Assembly (NCBI RefSeq): GCF_003173715.1
Contig: NZ_CP029550.1
Location: 2,837,501 to 2,901,500 of the forward strand
DNA from: Methylobacterium durans
GTDB lineage: Bacteria; Pseudomonadota; Alphaproteobacteria; Rhizobiales; Beijerinckiaceae
Length of the DNA: 64,000 nucleotides
Reading direction: 5' to 3'
The notes under the pieces were generated by a model. That model saw nothing but the letters and a program-made list of their open reading frames with translations. It did not search any database and had not been told where the DNA came from. Within the stretch, counting starts at the first letter, position 1; the number at the start of each line of letters is the position of its first letter. Both the position numbers and the translations under genes were made by a program. This document shows positions 44,183-54,177 of this stretch, in pieces.

Positions 44183-47181
44183 CTACGCCTCGTTCTCGAT
44201 CATCTCTCGGATGCGGCTGGCGAGCGTCTCCATGACAAAGGGTTTCGTGAGCACCTGCATGCCTGGCTCCAGATGCCCGTTGCCGATCACCGCGTTCTCA
44301 GCATAGCCGGTGATGAACAGCACCTTCAGACCGGGGCGCGCTACTCGGCCTGCATCTGCCATCTGCCGACCGTTCATGCCTCCAGGCAGACCCACATCCG
44401 TCACGAGAAGGTCGAGGCGCACGTCCGATTGCAGCACCCTCAGCCCCGAAGCCCCATCCGCCGACTCGATGGCCGTGTAGCCGAGATCCTCCAGCACCTC
44501 CGTCACCAGCATGCGCACGCTGGGCTCGTCATCGACGATCAGCACCGTCTCGCCCTGCGCGGCTCGCGGTGCGTCGCTCAGGCCAGCCAGGGCATCTGCC
44601 TCCTCTGCCTCGCCATAGTAGCGGGGCAGGTAGAGGCACATGGTCGTGCCCTGGCCCACCTCGGAGTAGATCCGAACCTGCCCGCCCGATTGCCGGGCGA
44701 AGCCGTAGATCATCGAGAGGCCGAGCCCGGTGCCCTGACCGATGGGCTTGGTGGTGAAGAACGGGTCGAAGGCCTTGGCGATCACGTCTGGCGTCATGCC
44801 AGTGCCGGTGTCGGTCACGCAGAGCGACAGGTACTGACCGGGTGGGAGGTCACGCTCCTTCGCGGCGCGATCATCCAGCCACTTGTTGGCGGTCTCGATG
44901 GTGATGCGCCCACCCCCGGCATCGCGTCGCGGGCGTTGATGCAGAGGTTCAGCAGCGCGTTCTCAAGCTGGGGTGGGTCAACGAGCGCCGGCCAGAGTCC
45001 AGCCGAGCCAACAACCTCCACAGCGATCTCAGGTCCAACGGTGCGCCGGATCAGCTCCTCCATGCCATGGATCAGGTCGTTCACGTTGGTGGGCTTCGGG
45101 TCGAGCGTCTGGCGGCGCGAGAAGGCGAGCAGCCGGTGGGTCAAGGCAGCGGCGCGCTTCGCGGCACCCTGGGCCGCGTTGATGTAGCGGTCGAGGTCTG
45201 TCAGTCGCCCTTGCGCCATCCGCGTCTGGAGAAGCTCTAGGCTGCCCGAGATGCCGGTGAGCAGGTTGTTGAAGTCGTGCGCGAGCCCACCCGTGAGCTG
45301 GCCCACAGCCTCCATCTTCTGCGATTGGCGCAGCGCCTCCTCTGTCTTCTGAAGCTCGGCTGTGCGCTCCTCGACCCGCCGCTCCAGCGTCGCGTTCGCC
45401 TGCTGGGCCGCTTGGAACAGACGTGCGTTGTCGATGCCGATGGCAGCTTGTGCCGCAAGACCGCTCATCAACTCCTCGGAGCGCTCGCTGAACACGTCCG
45501 GCTCCGGGTGGCCAAAGAACAAGCCCCCGATCACCTCACCTGAGCGGGACGTCACCGGAACCGCCAAGTAGCTACGCACCGGCAGGTGGCCCTTTGGCAT
45601 GCCGGAGTGGGGTGAGTTTCGCCCGTAGCGCTCATCCTTCAGGATGTCGGCAGAGCGGATCACACCCTCACCCAGGAAGGTCGGCGCGAACACGGCCGTG
45701 GCACGCGGCATGCCGAACTTCTCGAATGCACTCCGCTCCGCACCCGAGAGCGCGTAGAGCATGTACTTGCCCCCGGCCTCATCGAGCACGTTGTAGAAGA
45801 AGGCGCCGAACTGCGCTCCCGTCAGCTCGACCCCGGCATCCACCACTGTCTGGACGAGCCGGTCGAGTTCCAACTCAGCTGCGATCCGGGTGCCGGTCCG
45901 GTTGAGCACCTCGAGCGCGTGACGCTCACTCGCGAGCCGCTCGTTGCTCTCGCGCAAGGCCGCCTCATGCGCCTTCTCGACCGAGATGTCGCGCACCTCG
46001 ATGATGGTGCCGATGGTCCGGGACGCCTCATCCCGGACAGGACTTGCGTTGAAGGCGACCGGGTAGAAGTGCCCGTCCTTGTGGACGAAAACCTCCTCGC
46101 CGTCAGTGTGAGCGTTCTCCGGGAAGGCGCGGTCGATGGCGCACTCGTGCAGCGGGAAGTGGCTGCCGTCCGGCCGGGTATGGTGAATGACGTCGTGGAG
46201 GGGACGGCCTTGCGTCTCGGCAAAGGTGTAGCCCGTCAGCCGCTCCGCCGCCGCGTTCATGTAGGCGCAGTGCTGCCGGTCATCCATGAGGAAGATCGCG
46301 ACCGTCGCGTTGTCCAGCACCGCATTCAGCCGGCGGGTTGTCTCCGCCAAGGCTGCTTCGGCCTGCTTGCGCTCGGTGATGTCGGTGACCGTCAGAACCG
46401 TGCCGGCGATCCGGCCGTCCACGCGCACAGGCGCGTTCGTGCACAGCACATGGCGCGAGGTGCCGTCCCGGCGGAAGAACACCTCCTCGTGATCTCGCAA
46501 GACCTCGCCGGTGTGTAGCGCAGCTACCACCCGGCAGTCTTCGGCCGGGTAGGGGCGACCGTCCGGGTAGTGGTGGTGCAGCGCCTCGTGCAGGTTGCGC
46601 CCGAGGAGCTCTTCGGCCGGCCAGCCGAACATCGCCTCGGCGGCGGTGTTGGCGAACGTAATGTTGCCGCTCGCGTCCAGCTGGAACACGGCCTCGCTGA
46701 CGTGGTCCGTGATCGTCCGCAGGGTGCTGGCCTGGGCGCGCAGGCGCTCCTCTTGCTGGTGCTGAGCCGTGCGGTCGCGCAGGATCTTGACGAAGCCCTC
46801 GACCTCTCCGGCTTCGGTCCTGAGCGGCATCAGCTCGCCCACAGCCCAGAAGCGGCTGCCGTCCTTACGCTGGTGCCAGCGCTCGTCCAGGGCTCGGCCG
46901 CACTCCATCGCGGTGCGCAACTCCTGCTCAGGCCTGTCTTCTGCTTGGTCCTCGGGCGTGAAGATGAGGCGGACGAGTTGACCGACGATCTCTCCCTTGC
47001 TCCAGCCCAGGATGCGGGTCGCGCCCTGGTTCCAGTCGGTGACACGCCCGTCCCGGTCCATAGCGAAGATGGCGAAGTCGATTGCGCTCTCGACGATCGC
47101 TCGGTAGCGCTCCTCCCTCGCTCCCGCTGACCTGCTTTCCTGGACTTGCTCGCGAAGTCCTAGCTGCTCGGCCTCAGGCAT
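44183..47181 (-). pseudogene. Hybrid histidine kinase (three PAS, GAF, kinase, receiver) with one frameshift
   Basis: Read through one break the protein is about 1000 residues. Order: PAS 1 (about 20-150), PAS 2 (155-275), PAS 3 (280-400), GAF (415-590), coiled coil, His box VGQLTGGLAHDFNNLLTGIS, ATPase domain, and receiver (VLIVDDEPSVRMLV, phospho-Asp in LLVTDVGLPGGMNG, Lys in VLTKPFV). The frame changes at about 44909-44918, in the ATPase N-box region (INARDAMPG), where one G of a run is missing; downstream VTDTGTGMTPD and GTGLGLSM are intact. The start ATG at 47181 overlaps the stop of the ParD-like gene by 8 bases. If the indel is an assembly error the kinase is complete. Confidence 0.82.
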
Positions 47182-47368
47182 GCTGGAGCTTTTGCTCAGC
47201 AAGACGGGCGCGCCTGCGGCTCTCAGCAGTCTCCTCACGTTCCAGCAGACGCAGAGCTGCTCGCATGACCTCGCTCGCGTTCTGGTAGCGCCCGGAGGCG
47301 ATCTGGGCGGTGATGAACTGATCCAGCTCGAGCGTGATGGAGACGTTCTTGGCGATCCGGTTTGGCAT
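47174..47368 (-). CDS. ParD-like ribbon-helix-helix protein, without ParE partner
   Basis: A 64-residue protein: MPNRIAKNVSITLELDQFIT then AQIASGRYQNASEVMRAALR and LLEREE. The N-terminal strand, the helix-turn-helix (IASGRYQNASEVMRAALRLL) and basic tail are those of ParD/CopG antitoxins. Normally the ParE toxin gene overlaps its 3' end. Here the overlapping gene (8 bases) is a hybrid histidine kinase and no toxin is near. It may repress the operon. Confidence 0.82.
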   Translation of the reverse strand: MPNRIAKNVSITLELDQFITAQIASGRYQNASEVMRAALRLLEREETAESRRRARLAEQKLQHA

Positions 47369-47660
47369 GCCAGGCGGATGGCATGGGCGGACAGGGCTGT
47401 CAAAGTTTGTGCTACAGCAAAGCTCGGGTAGCTCCAGCGATAGCTCGGCGGAGGAAATTTGCCGCAGGCTTCTGCCCTCAGCATGCTGTTCGGATAGGTC
47501 TTGCCCAAGCCGAGCGTTCCAGCCCCATCGAGGCCCTGCTCTACTGAATGCCCAGCCTCAGGTTGCCCGGTGTCTTATACTGGTCGGCGGTGATGGGGAC
47601 TCACGGGGTTTTCCAAGGGCGGCAGCTGTGTTTCGATGAGGCGGACCGAGAGGGTTTGCC

Positions 47661-48723
47661 ATGTCCGCTGCTGTGCCGCTGCGCGAGGACTTCAGCGCCG
47701 ATGATCTGCGGCGGCTGGCCCGGGTGAGCCGGGATGCCGGCCAGAGCCGTCGGCTGTTGGCGCTGGCGACGATCTACGAGGGCGGCAGCCGCAGGGACGC
47801 GGCCCGGACCGGGGCGGTGGGCCTGCAGACGGTGCGCGGCTCTCGTGCTCGCCTTCAACGCGCAAGGCCCAGCGGGGTTGATCGACCGCAAGGCGCCGGG
47901 CAACCCACCCAAGCTGGGCGCGGCCCAGCGGCAGGCACTGGCGCAGGTCATCGAGGAAGGGCCGGATCCGGAGCGGGATGGCATGGTGCGCTGGCGGCTG
48001 AAGGACTTGGCCGCCTGGGTCTATGCCAGCTTCGGGATCAGCCTGGACGAGAGCACGCTCGGCCGCACGCTCAAGCAGATGGGGTTTCGCAAGCTGTCGG
48101 CCCGCCCACGCCACCATGAGCAGGACCCGGCCGCCTTGGCGGCGTTCAAAACAGCCTGCCCGCCACCGTGAGCGCGATCCGCGCGGGCTTGCCGCCTGGA
48201 ACAGCCATCGAGCTGTGGTGGCAGGACGAGGCCCGCGTCGGCCAGAAGAATACCTTGCCGCGCCGCTTGCGCCCGTCGTGGCAGCCGCCCCTCGGCCCTC
48301 AAGGATCAGCGCACGGCCTACGCCTACATCTTCGGGGCGATGTGCCCGGAAAAGGGCAAGGGCGCCGGCCTCGTCCTGCCCGGCTGCGACAGCGAGGCGA
48401 TGAGCCTGCATCTGGCTGAGATCAGCCGCAGCGTCGATCCCGGCGCCCACGCCGTGCTGATGCTGGACGGCGCGGGCTGGCACAGCGCCCACGCCCTCGT
48501 CGTGCCCGCCAACATCACCCTGCTGCCGCGGCCGCCCTGCGCGCCGGAACTCAACCCGGTTGAGAACGTTTGGCAGCTTTTGCGCGACAACTGGCTCGGC
48601 GACCGGATCTTTGACTCCTACGACGACATCGTCGATCGCTGCTGCGAGGCTTGGAGCCGCTTCATCGACCAGCCTTGGAAGATCATGTCCATCGGCCTGC
48701 GCGACTGGGCATATCGGTTATGA
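47661..48723 (+). pseudogene. IS630-family transposase with several frameshifts
   Basis: The parts fit one IS630/Tc1-type transposase of about 350 residues. The helix-turn-helix (FSADDLRRLARVSRDAGQSR) is in frame 3, NPPKLGAAQRQALAQVIEEG and ESTLGRTLKQMGFRKLSAR in frame 1, WWQDEARVGQKNTL in frame 3, and MLDGAGWHSAHAL with CAPELNPVENVWQ in frame 1. The DDE residues are all present (Asp in QDEARVG, Asp in MLDGAGW, Glu in PVENVWQ). Frame changes near 47840, 48150 and 48290 break it. Some IS630 elements do use frameshifting, but three breaks point to decay or sequence errors. Ends were not determined. Confidence 0.82.
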
Positions 48724-48906
48724 CCAATGCCGATTGGTATTAAACCCTGCTGGAACGATCATGCCGGTGGCACATGCCTCGGCCTGTCCGTTGGGGCATG
48801 CTCTAGCGGGCAGATCGTGTTCCGCAGGCCTGGCGCTTGCTCACGCAGAGCAGTGTAGCGGGTGTTTCGGTTGCAACACCCTTGTAGGGAGGTGCTAAGC
48901 TTCGGG

Positions 48907-49101
48907 ATGGCTGCAAAGCACTCCCGTCACATCGCACTCACCGGCCCCCTCGCCGAGTACGTCGAGACCCAGATCGCCGGAGGTGAATATGCCTCCGTGA
49001 GCGAGATGGTCCGGGCTGCCGTCCGTCTTCTGATGGAGCGCGATCGAGCTGCAGCTCGCCCCAACCTTGCGGCCTCCCAGACCGCATCAGCCGATGAATA
49101 G
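48907..49101 (+). CDS. ParD-like ribbon-helix-helix protein, second copy, without ParE partner
   Basis: A 64-residue protein, MAAKHSRHIALTGPLAEYVE then TQIAGGEYASVSEMVRAAVR and LLMERD. Same fold and length as the gene at 47174-47368 but clearly diverged. Its TAG overlaps the ATG of the next gene, a hybrid histidine kinase, by 8 bases (ATGAATAG), the same geometry as the first pair. No ParE-like toxin is seen. Confidence 0.82.
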   Translation: MAAKHSRHIALTGPLAEYVETQIAGGEYASVSEMVRAAVRLLMERDRAAARPNLAASQTASADE

Positions 49102-51121
49102 GCCTGCGCCTGATCTCCACGTAGGTCACGACTTCCAAGCCGACCTTGCAGTCATCGAGAGCATCAAGGTGGTGCCGACGATCTTGGAGACCGTCTGCCG
49201 GGCGACAGGCATGGGCTTCGCTGCGGTTGCTCGTGTGACGGACGATCGCTGGGTTGCCTGCCAAGTGCGTGACGGGATCGCATTCGGGTTGCCACCTGGG
49301 GGTGAGCTAGAGGTCGAAACGACGATCTGCCGCGAGGTCCGGCGTTACGGAGCAGCTGTCGTCATCGACCACGTCGCTGAAGACGAGGCCTACTGCGGTC
49401 ATCCGACTTCGGCGCTGTATGGGTTCCAGAGCTACATCTCGATGCCCATCGTGCTGCCGGACGGCACGGTCTGGGGCACGCTTTGCGCCATTGATCCGCA
49501 GCCGGCTCGCCTGAACACGCCTGGCACCATCGGCATGTTCAAGGCGTTCGCTGACCTGATCGCCTTTCACCTCGATGCCCAGCAGCGCGTGGGCGTCAGC
49601 GCTGCCGAGCGTGACCGGGCTTGGCGCCTGTCGCAGGATCTGCTCGTCATCGTCACCGCCGACGGCAGGCTCCAAACCGTGAACGCGGCCTGGACGAGGC
49701 TCCTCGGCTGGCAGGAGCAGGAACTCGTCGGCAGGAGCTTCGCCGAGTTTGCCCATCCTCTCGAGGCAGAGGACCTGGTTACCCTCCGTACCAGCATCGC
49801 TGAGAAGCCCCTGACGGAGCCTCACGAAATCCGGGTGCGGCACAAGGACGGCAGCTACCGCTGGTTCGCGTGGACCGGCGCTTTCGAGGACGGGAAGGTC
49901 TACGCGAACGGGCGGGACGTCACCTCCCATCGCGAGCAGGCAGAGGCTCTCGCCAGAGCGGAAGAAGCGCTGCGGCAGTCGCAGAAGCTCGAGGCGGTGG
50001 GCCAGCTCACGGGCGGCGTGGCCCACGATTTCAACAACCTCCTGACCATCATCCGCTCATCGGTGGAGTTCCTCCGGCGACCGAACCTGCCGGAGGAGCG
50101 TCGCAAGCGCTACATGGATGCGGTCTCGGATACGGTTGAGCGGGCCGCCAAGCTGACGAGTCAGCTTCTCGCCTTCGCCCGCAGGCAGGCTCTGCAGCCG
50201 GAGGTGTTCGAGGTCAGCACGTGTCTGCGTGCTGTGGCCGAGATGCTCGATCCGCTCATGGGCGCGCGCATCCACATCGTGACAGAGGTGCCAGACACTC
50301 CCTGCTACGTGCGGGCGGACCTGAGCCAGTTTGAGACAGCCCTCGTCAACATGGCGGTGAACGCCCGAGACGCGATGGAGGGTGAGGGCACGCTGACCCT
50401 GCACCTTTCCTGCTGCGATGGGATGCCGCCTATTCGCCACCACTCAGGTGCGTCCGGGCCCTTTGCGGCGGTGTCGCTGACCGACACAGGCTCCGGCATC
50501 GAGCCGAGCCGGATCAGCCGCATCTTCGAGCCCTTCTTCACGACAAAGGAGATCGGCCGCGGCACAGGCTTGGGTTTGTCGCAGGTGTTTGGCTTTGCCA
50601 AGCAATCGGGAGGCGATGTGGATGTCACGAGCAGGCTCGGTCAGGGCACCACGTTCACGCTCTACCTGCCCGAGGTCGAGGCTGAGATCACCCAAGAAGC
50701 CGAGGACGAACTCGGTCCATCGACGGGCGGCTCAGGACAGCGCGTGCTCGTGGTTGAGGACAACCTGGAGGTGGGCCGGTTCGCAACACAGATCTTGGAG
50801 GATCTTGGATATGTCACAACCTGGGCCCACAACGCTCCTGAGGCGCTGAAGGCGCTTGGCGCCGATGCAGCGATGTTCGACGCAGTGTTCTCGGACGTGG
50901 TGATGCCAGGCATGGATGGCGTTCAGCTTGCCCGAGAGATCCGGCGCCTATACCCCGGTCTGCCGGTTGTGCTGACGAGTGGCTACAGTCACGTGCTGGC
51001 TAAGGAGGGTCCGGACGGCTTCGAGCTCCTGCAGAAGCCCTACTCGGTCGAGGCGCTCTCGCACATTCTTCGTCGTGCGATAGGCAAGAGGAAGCGCAGG
51101 CGCTCAACGAGGCAGACTTAA
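49094..51121 (+). CDS. GAF-PAS hybrid histidine kinase
   Basis: A 675-residue soluble kinase. An N-terminal GAF domain (about 20-165; AAVARVTDDRWVACQVRDGI, TICREVRRYGAAVVIDHVAE) is followed by a PAS domain (170-285; LSQDLLVIVTADGRLQTVNA), the His box VGQLTGGVAHDFNNLLTIIR (about 305), an ATPase domain (NMAVNARDAME, DTGSGIEPS, GTGLGLSQV) and a C-terminal receiver (VLVVEDNLEVGRF, phospho-Asp in AVFSDVVMPGMDGV, Lys in LLQKPYSV). No membrane helix. It is coupled to the ParD-like gene at 48907 by an 8-base overlap, and a terminator follows at 51239. Confidence 0.9.
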   Translation: MNRPAPDLHVGHDFQADLAVIESIKVVPTILETVCRATGMGFAAVARVTDDRWVACQVRDGIAFGLPPGGELEVETTICREVRRYGAAVVIDHVAEDEAYCGHPTSALYGFQSYISMPIVLPDGTVWGTLCAIDPQPARLNTPGTIGMFKAFADLIAFHLDAQQRVGVSAAERDRAWRLSQDLLVIVTADGRLQTVNAAWTRLLGWQEQELVGRSFAEFAHPLEAEDLVTLRTSIAEKPLTEPHEIRVRHKDGSYRWFAWTGAFEDGKVYANGRDVTSHREQAEALARAEEALRQSQKLEAVGQLTGGVAHDFNNLLTIIRSSVEFLRRPNLPEERRKRYMDAVSDTVERAAKLTSQLLAFARRQALQPEVFEVSTCLRAVAEMLDPLMGARIHIVTEVPDTPCYVRADLSQFETALVNMAVNARDAMEGEGTLTLHLSCCDGMPPIRHHSGASGPFAAVSLTDTGSGIEPSRISRIFEPFFTTKEIGRGTGLGLSQVFGFAKQSGGDVDVTSRLGQGTTFTLYLPEVEAEITQEAEDELGPSTGGSGQRVLVVEDNLEVGRFATQILEDLGYVTTWAHNAPEALKALGADAAMFDAVFSDVVMPGMDGVQLAREIRRLYPGLPVVLTSGYSHVLAKEGPDGFELLQKPYSVEALSHILRRAIGKRKRRRSTRQT

Positions 51122-51481
51122 GTCAGTGGGACCGCAGCGATCCAGCGCACCGGGATCTGTACGGCGCTGAGAATACCGATCCATCTATGCGCCTGAAGCA
51201 GGTACGCTGTGGCACACCGCGGCGGGCAGCACCTTCCGAGCCCTGGCACCGCCGGGGCTTTTCTTTTGCATGCAGAGCTCGCGGAAAATTCGCGCAAGGC
51301 CATGAAAGGGCATGCGCCGATTGGGCGTTATGCAGCGTTCGCCGCCTTGCTCTCACGCCGTCGCCCTCGACGCAGATCCAGGCAGCAGCCGCGTGGACGC
51401 GCTTTGACGTTCAGAAATCAACGCTTCTGGTGCTCGCCAGCAGCTCCCGAACGTCCAGCAAGCCTCTCCGCCCCGCGCAGC
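51122..51481. other. Convergent intergenic region
   Basis: About 360 bases between two convergent hybrid kinases. It contains the terminator at 51239-51267 and no supported gene. Confidence 0.4.
51239..51267 (+). terminator. Rho-independent terminator for the kinase at 49094
   Basis: Stem AGCCCTGGC / GCCGGGGCT (one G-T pair), 3-base loop, then TTTCTTTT. This is the full structure of an intrinsic terminator on the plus strand, about 120 bases after the kinase stop. Confidence 0.75.
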
Positions 51482-53455
51482 TTAGCCTCCCCCGTGCTTC
51501 GGCCGGAACGGCAGGACTTGGCCCTCCTGCCGGAGGCTCTGCAGGAGCGCACGGGCGAGGTCGGCCTGCTTGAACGGCTTGCCCAGGCGCACGAGGTCGG
51601 CGAGCCCCTCCTCAGGGAGCTCCGAATAGCCGCTGGCGAGGATCACCGGCACCGTGGCTTGCTCGGCCCTGATCAGCTCGATCAGCTGCATGCCGGTCAT
51701 GCCCGGCATCATCTGATCCGTGATGACGAGATCGATGTGCTCTGAACGACGAAGGACGCGCAGGGCCTGCTCGCCCGAGGTAGCTTCCAGCACCTCGTGT
51801 CCGAGGTCTTCCAGCATCGCCGACGTGTTCATCAGGACGAGCGGATCATCGTCCACAACCAGCACTTTGAGTGGCTGAGAGGTTGGCACCGAGGAGCTGA
51901 ACTCTGGGATCTTCTCCACGAGGCGGCCCGCCTCAACTACGGGTAGCCACAGCTCGGCAGTTGTCCCCTGACCTTTCACACTCTTGAGGAATAGATGGCC
52001 TCGGGATTGTTCTGCAAAGCCGTGGACCATGGAGAGGCCGAGGCCGGTACCCTTGCCGATGCCCTTGGTCGTAAAGAAGGGCTCCGCCGCCCGCGCCAGC
52101 GTTTGTTCGTCCATACCCTCGCCGGTATCCGTCACAGACAGGACGATGTAGCTGCCTGGTGCGAGGCCGGCGATCTCGTCAGTCCCCGCTTTCGCCTCGC
52201 GGGCGGCGATCGTGATCGCGCCACCCTCCGGCATGGCATCCCGGGCGTTCACCGTCAGGTTAAGAAGCGCCAGCTCCAGCTGATTGGCGTCTGCAAAAGC
52301 CAGTGGGAGTTGAAGAGGAAACTGCGTGCTGACGGGAATGGTGGAGCCGATCGAGCGCTGTAGCAGCTCGGCCATACCGCGCACGAGCTCCGGCACGTCG
52401 ACGGGCCCGGTTGTGAGCTCCTGCCGCCGTGCGAACGCCAGCATGCGCTTGGTCAGCGTCGCACCCCGCTCGGCTGCCTGGATCGAGTTCTCAATGAGCT
52501 GCACGAGCTTGCGATCCGGCGGCAGACGCTTGCGCGCAAGGTTCAAGTTGCCGAGCACGACGGCGAGCAGGTTGTTGAAGTCGTGCGCCACGCCTCCGGT
52601 GAGCTGCCCGATGGCCTCCAACTTCTGAGACTGGATAAAGCGGACCCGGGTCTCTTCGAGCGCCTGCTGGGCGTTCCGCCGCTCGGTGACATCGCGCGTG
52701 ATCTTGGCAAAGCCGACCAGCTCGCCGTGCTCGCCCCGGATCGGATCGATGACGACGTGCGCCCAGAACTGCGTGCCGTCCTTGCGGACCCGCCAGCCCT
52801 CCCGTTCGAAGCGGCCTTCGCTCGCCGCGATCTGGAGAGCGCGGGCGGGCAGCCCCGAGGCGCGATCCTCTTCCGTGTAGAACCGGGAGAAGTGCTCGCC
52901 GATGATCTCGTCTTCCGCGTAGCCCTTGAAGCGCTGCGCGCCCCGGTTCCAGCTCGTCACCCGGCCCTGCGGGTCCAGCATATAGATTGCGTAGTCCTGC
53001 ACGCCCTGGACGAGCAGGCGGAAGTGCTGCTCGCTCTGGCGCAGCGCCGCCCGGGAGGTCTGCCGCTCAGTCAAGTCACGGGTGATCTTGGCGTAGCCGA
53101 GGAGCGTACCGTTGTCGCTCCGGATCGGATCGATGACGACATGGGCCCACATCAGCGTGCCGTCCTTGCGGACCCGCCAGCCTTCCTGCTCGAAGCGGCC
53201 CTCTGTGGCAGCGATCTGGAGAGCGCGGGCGGGCAGACCTGAGGCACGATCCTCGTCAGTGTAGAACCGGGAGAAGTGCTGACCGATGATCTCGTCTTCC
53301 GTGTAGCCCTTGAAGCGCTGCGCGCCCCGGTTCCAGCTCGTCACCCGGCCCTGCGGGTCCAGCATATAGATTGCGTAATCGACGATGCTCTCGACCAGGA
53401 TCCGGTACCGGCCATCGTGGGTCACCGATGTCCCGGTCACCTTATCTGTGTGCAT
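51482..53455 (-). CDS. Tandem-PAS hybrid histidine kinase
   Basis: A 657-residue soluble kinase from MHTDKVTGTSVTHDGRYRIL. Two PAS domains (about 15-135 and 145-265) are almost identical to each other over stretches such as YAIYMLDPQGRVTSWNRGAQ and SGLPARALQIAA. They are followed by the His box IGQLTGGVAHDFNNLLAVVL (about 285), an ATPase domain (NLTVNARDAMP, DTGEGMDEQ, GTGLGLSMV) and a receiver (VLVVDDDPLVLMNT, phospho-Asp in LVITDQMMPGMTGM, Lys in RLGKPFKQ). PAS domains of this wording are often annotated as red-light or redox-type sensors, but no cofactor residue is evident. It is convergent with the kinase at 49094. Confidence 0.9.
   Translation of the reverse strand: MHTDKVTGTSVTHDGRYRILVESIVDYAIYMLDPQGRVTSWNRGAQRFKGYTEDEIIGQHFSRFYTDEDRASGLPARALQIAATEGRFEQEGWRVRKDGTLMWAHVVIDPIRSDNGTLLGYAKITRDLTERQTSRAALRQSEQHFRLLVQGVQDYAIYMLDPQGRVTSWNRGAQRFKGYAEDEIIGEHFSRFYTEEDRASGLPARALQIAASEGRFEREGWRVRKDGTQFWAHVVIDPIRGEHGELVGFAKITRDVTERRNAQQALEETRVRFIQSQKLEAIGQLTGGVAHDFNNLLAVVLGNLNLARKRLPPDRKLVQLIENSIQAAERGATLTKRMLAFARRQELTTGPVDVPELVRGMAELLQRSIGSTIPVSTQFPLQLPLAFADANQLELALLNLTVNARDAMPEGGAITIAAREAKAGTDEIAGLAPGSYIVLSVTDTGEGMDEQTLARAAEPFFTTKGIGKGTGLGLSMVHGFAEQSRGHLFLKSVKGQGTTAELWLPVVEAGRLVEKIPEFSSSVPTSQPLKVLVVDDDPLVLMNTSAMLEDLGHEVLEATSGEQALRVLRRSEHIDLVITDQMMPGMTGMQLIELIRAEQATVPVILASGYSELPEEGLADLVRLGKPFKQADLARALLQSLRQEGQVLPFRPKHGGG
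52686..53013 (-). repeat. Intragenic repeat, second PAS unit
   Basis: This stretch codes for the second PAS domain of the kinase and is nearly identical in DNA to 53076-53400, for example from GCGCTGCGCGCCCCGGTTCC onward. The limits are approximate. Confidence 0.7.
53076..53400 (-). repeat. Intragenic repeat, first PAS unit
   Basis: The counterpart of 52686-53013. DNA identity, not just protein similarity, is high across the middle of the unit, which shows a recent duplication or gene conversion. The limits are approximate. Confidence 0.7.
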
Positions 53456-53963
53456 GCGTGGATCTCGATTTCTACTGGCGCCAAAGCGCAAACATCAATT
53501 TTGCCGACGAAAAGCAGAAGTAGAGCCGCTGGGCGAGTTAGCTCGTCGAATATATTCATGGTCCATTACACATAAGTTTCGGTGCTGGTTTTTTACAGAT
53601 TTGGGATGGGTATTAGAAATTGCAATGGAAATGCGCCAATGGTCTTGCATAACTGAGACACAACAGCAGGAGATAACCCTAATGCGTTCAAACACAACGA
53701 GCGAGACCGGGATTGTTCCTGCACGATGCGCTTGCTGGAGTGACTGCGCAGCTCAGATCGCTCCTCGGCAAGTACCTGTATGGCTCTGAGCCAGACCGAA
53801 CCAGCCGCGGGAGGCATCCTGGAAGGTTTGGGCCACTGCGGCTCTTAACAGCTCAGGCGTATCCCGGCCTGTCTGACAAGGAGCCTGCCCACTGTCGGCG
53901 GTGCTCTCCGGCCGAGCCTCAGCGACATCCTGGCACGGCTTCCCGCCGTAGAGCACCTGCGGC
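53456..53963. other. Gene-poor stretch
   Basis: About 500 bases with no supported gene. Bases 53560-53640 are AT-rich and probably contain the promoter of the minus-strand kinase. Confidence 0.3.
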
Positions 53964-54155
53964 TTAGCGTTTCCCCTTGCCCTTCGGCTTGCCGTCCGCA
54001 GCATCCCTTGCGAGCCGGGCTGCCTTCAGACGCGCATTCTTCTCATCCATCGGGCTGATGACCGATGCTTTCGCCGCATCCAGCCTGGAAAGGCTCTGCG
54101 TCTTTGCGAATTCAGCGTCGGCCTGCTTCCGTTCTTTACTGTGACTGCTGGCCAT
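53964..54155 (-). CDS. Small basic protein with DEKxARLKAxRLA motif
   Basis: A 63-residue product, MASSHSKERKQADAEFAKTQ to GKPKGKGKR. The C-terminal part DEKNARLKAARLARDAADG repeats in the neighbouring gene as DEKTALLKALRLAKEAAE, so the two are paralogues. The tail is Lys/Gly-rich and may bind nucleic acid. The function is unknown. Confidence 0.55.
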   Translation of the reverse strand: MASSHSKERKQADAEFAKTQSLSRLDAAKASVISPMDEKNARLKAARLARDAADGKPKGKGKR

Positions 54156-54177
54156 TCTCTGACTCCAAACCTCTTGA

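Noticed and set aside
44030..45187. A 385-codon plus-strand frame opposite the end of the hybrid kinase
   Set aside because: The minus strand encodes receiver and ATPase motifs here; the plus frame has no recognisable features.
47174..47368. A complete ParDE toxin-antitoxin system
   Set aside because: Only the ParD-like half is present; the overlapping gene is a histidine kinase and no ParE-like frame is nearby.
51187..51745. Overlapping plus-strand frames between two convergent kinases
   Set aside because: They cover a clear intrinsic terminator and the antisense of the receiver domain; the composition is not protein-like.
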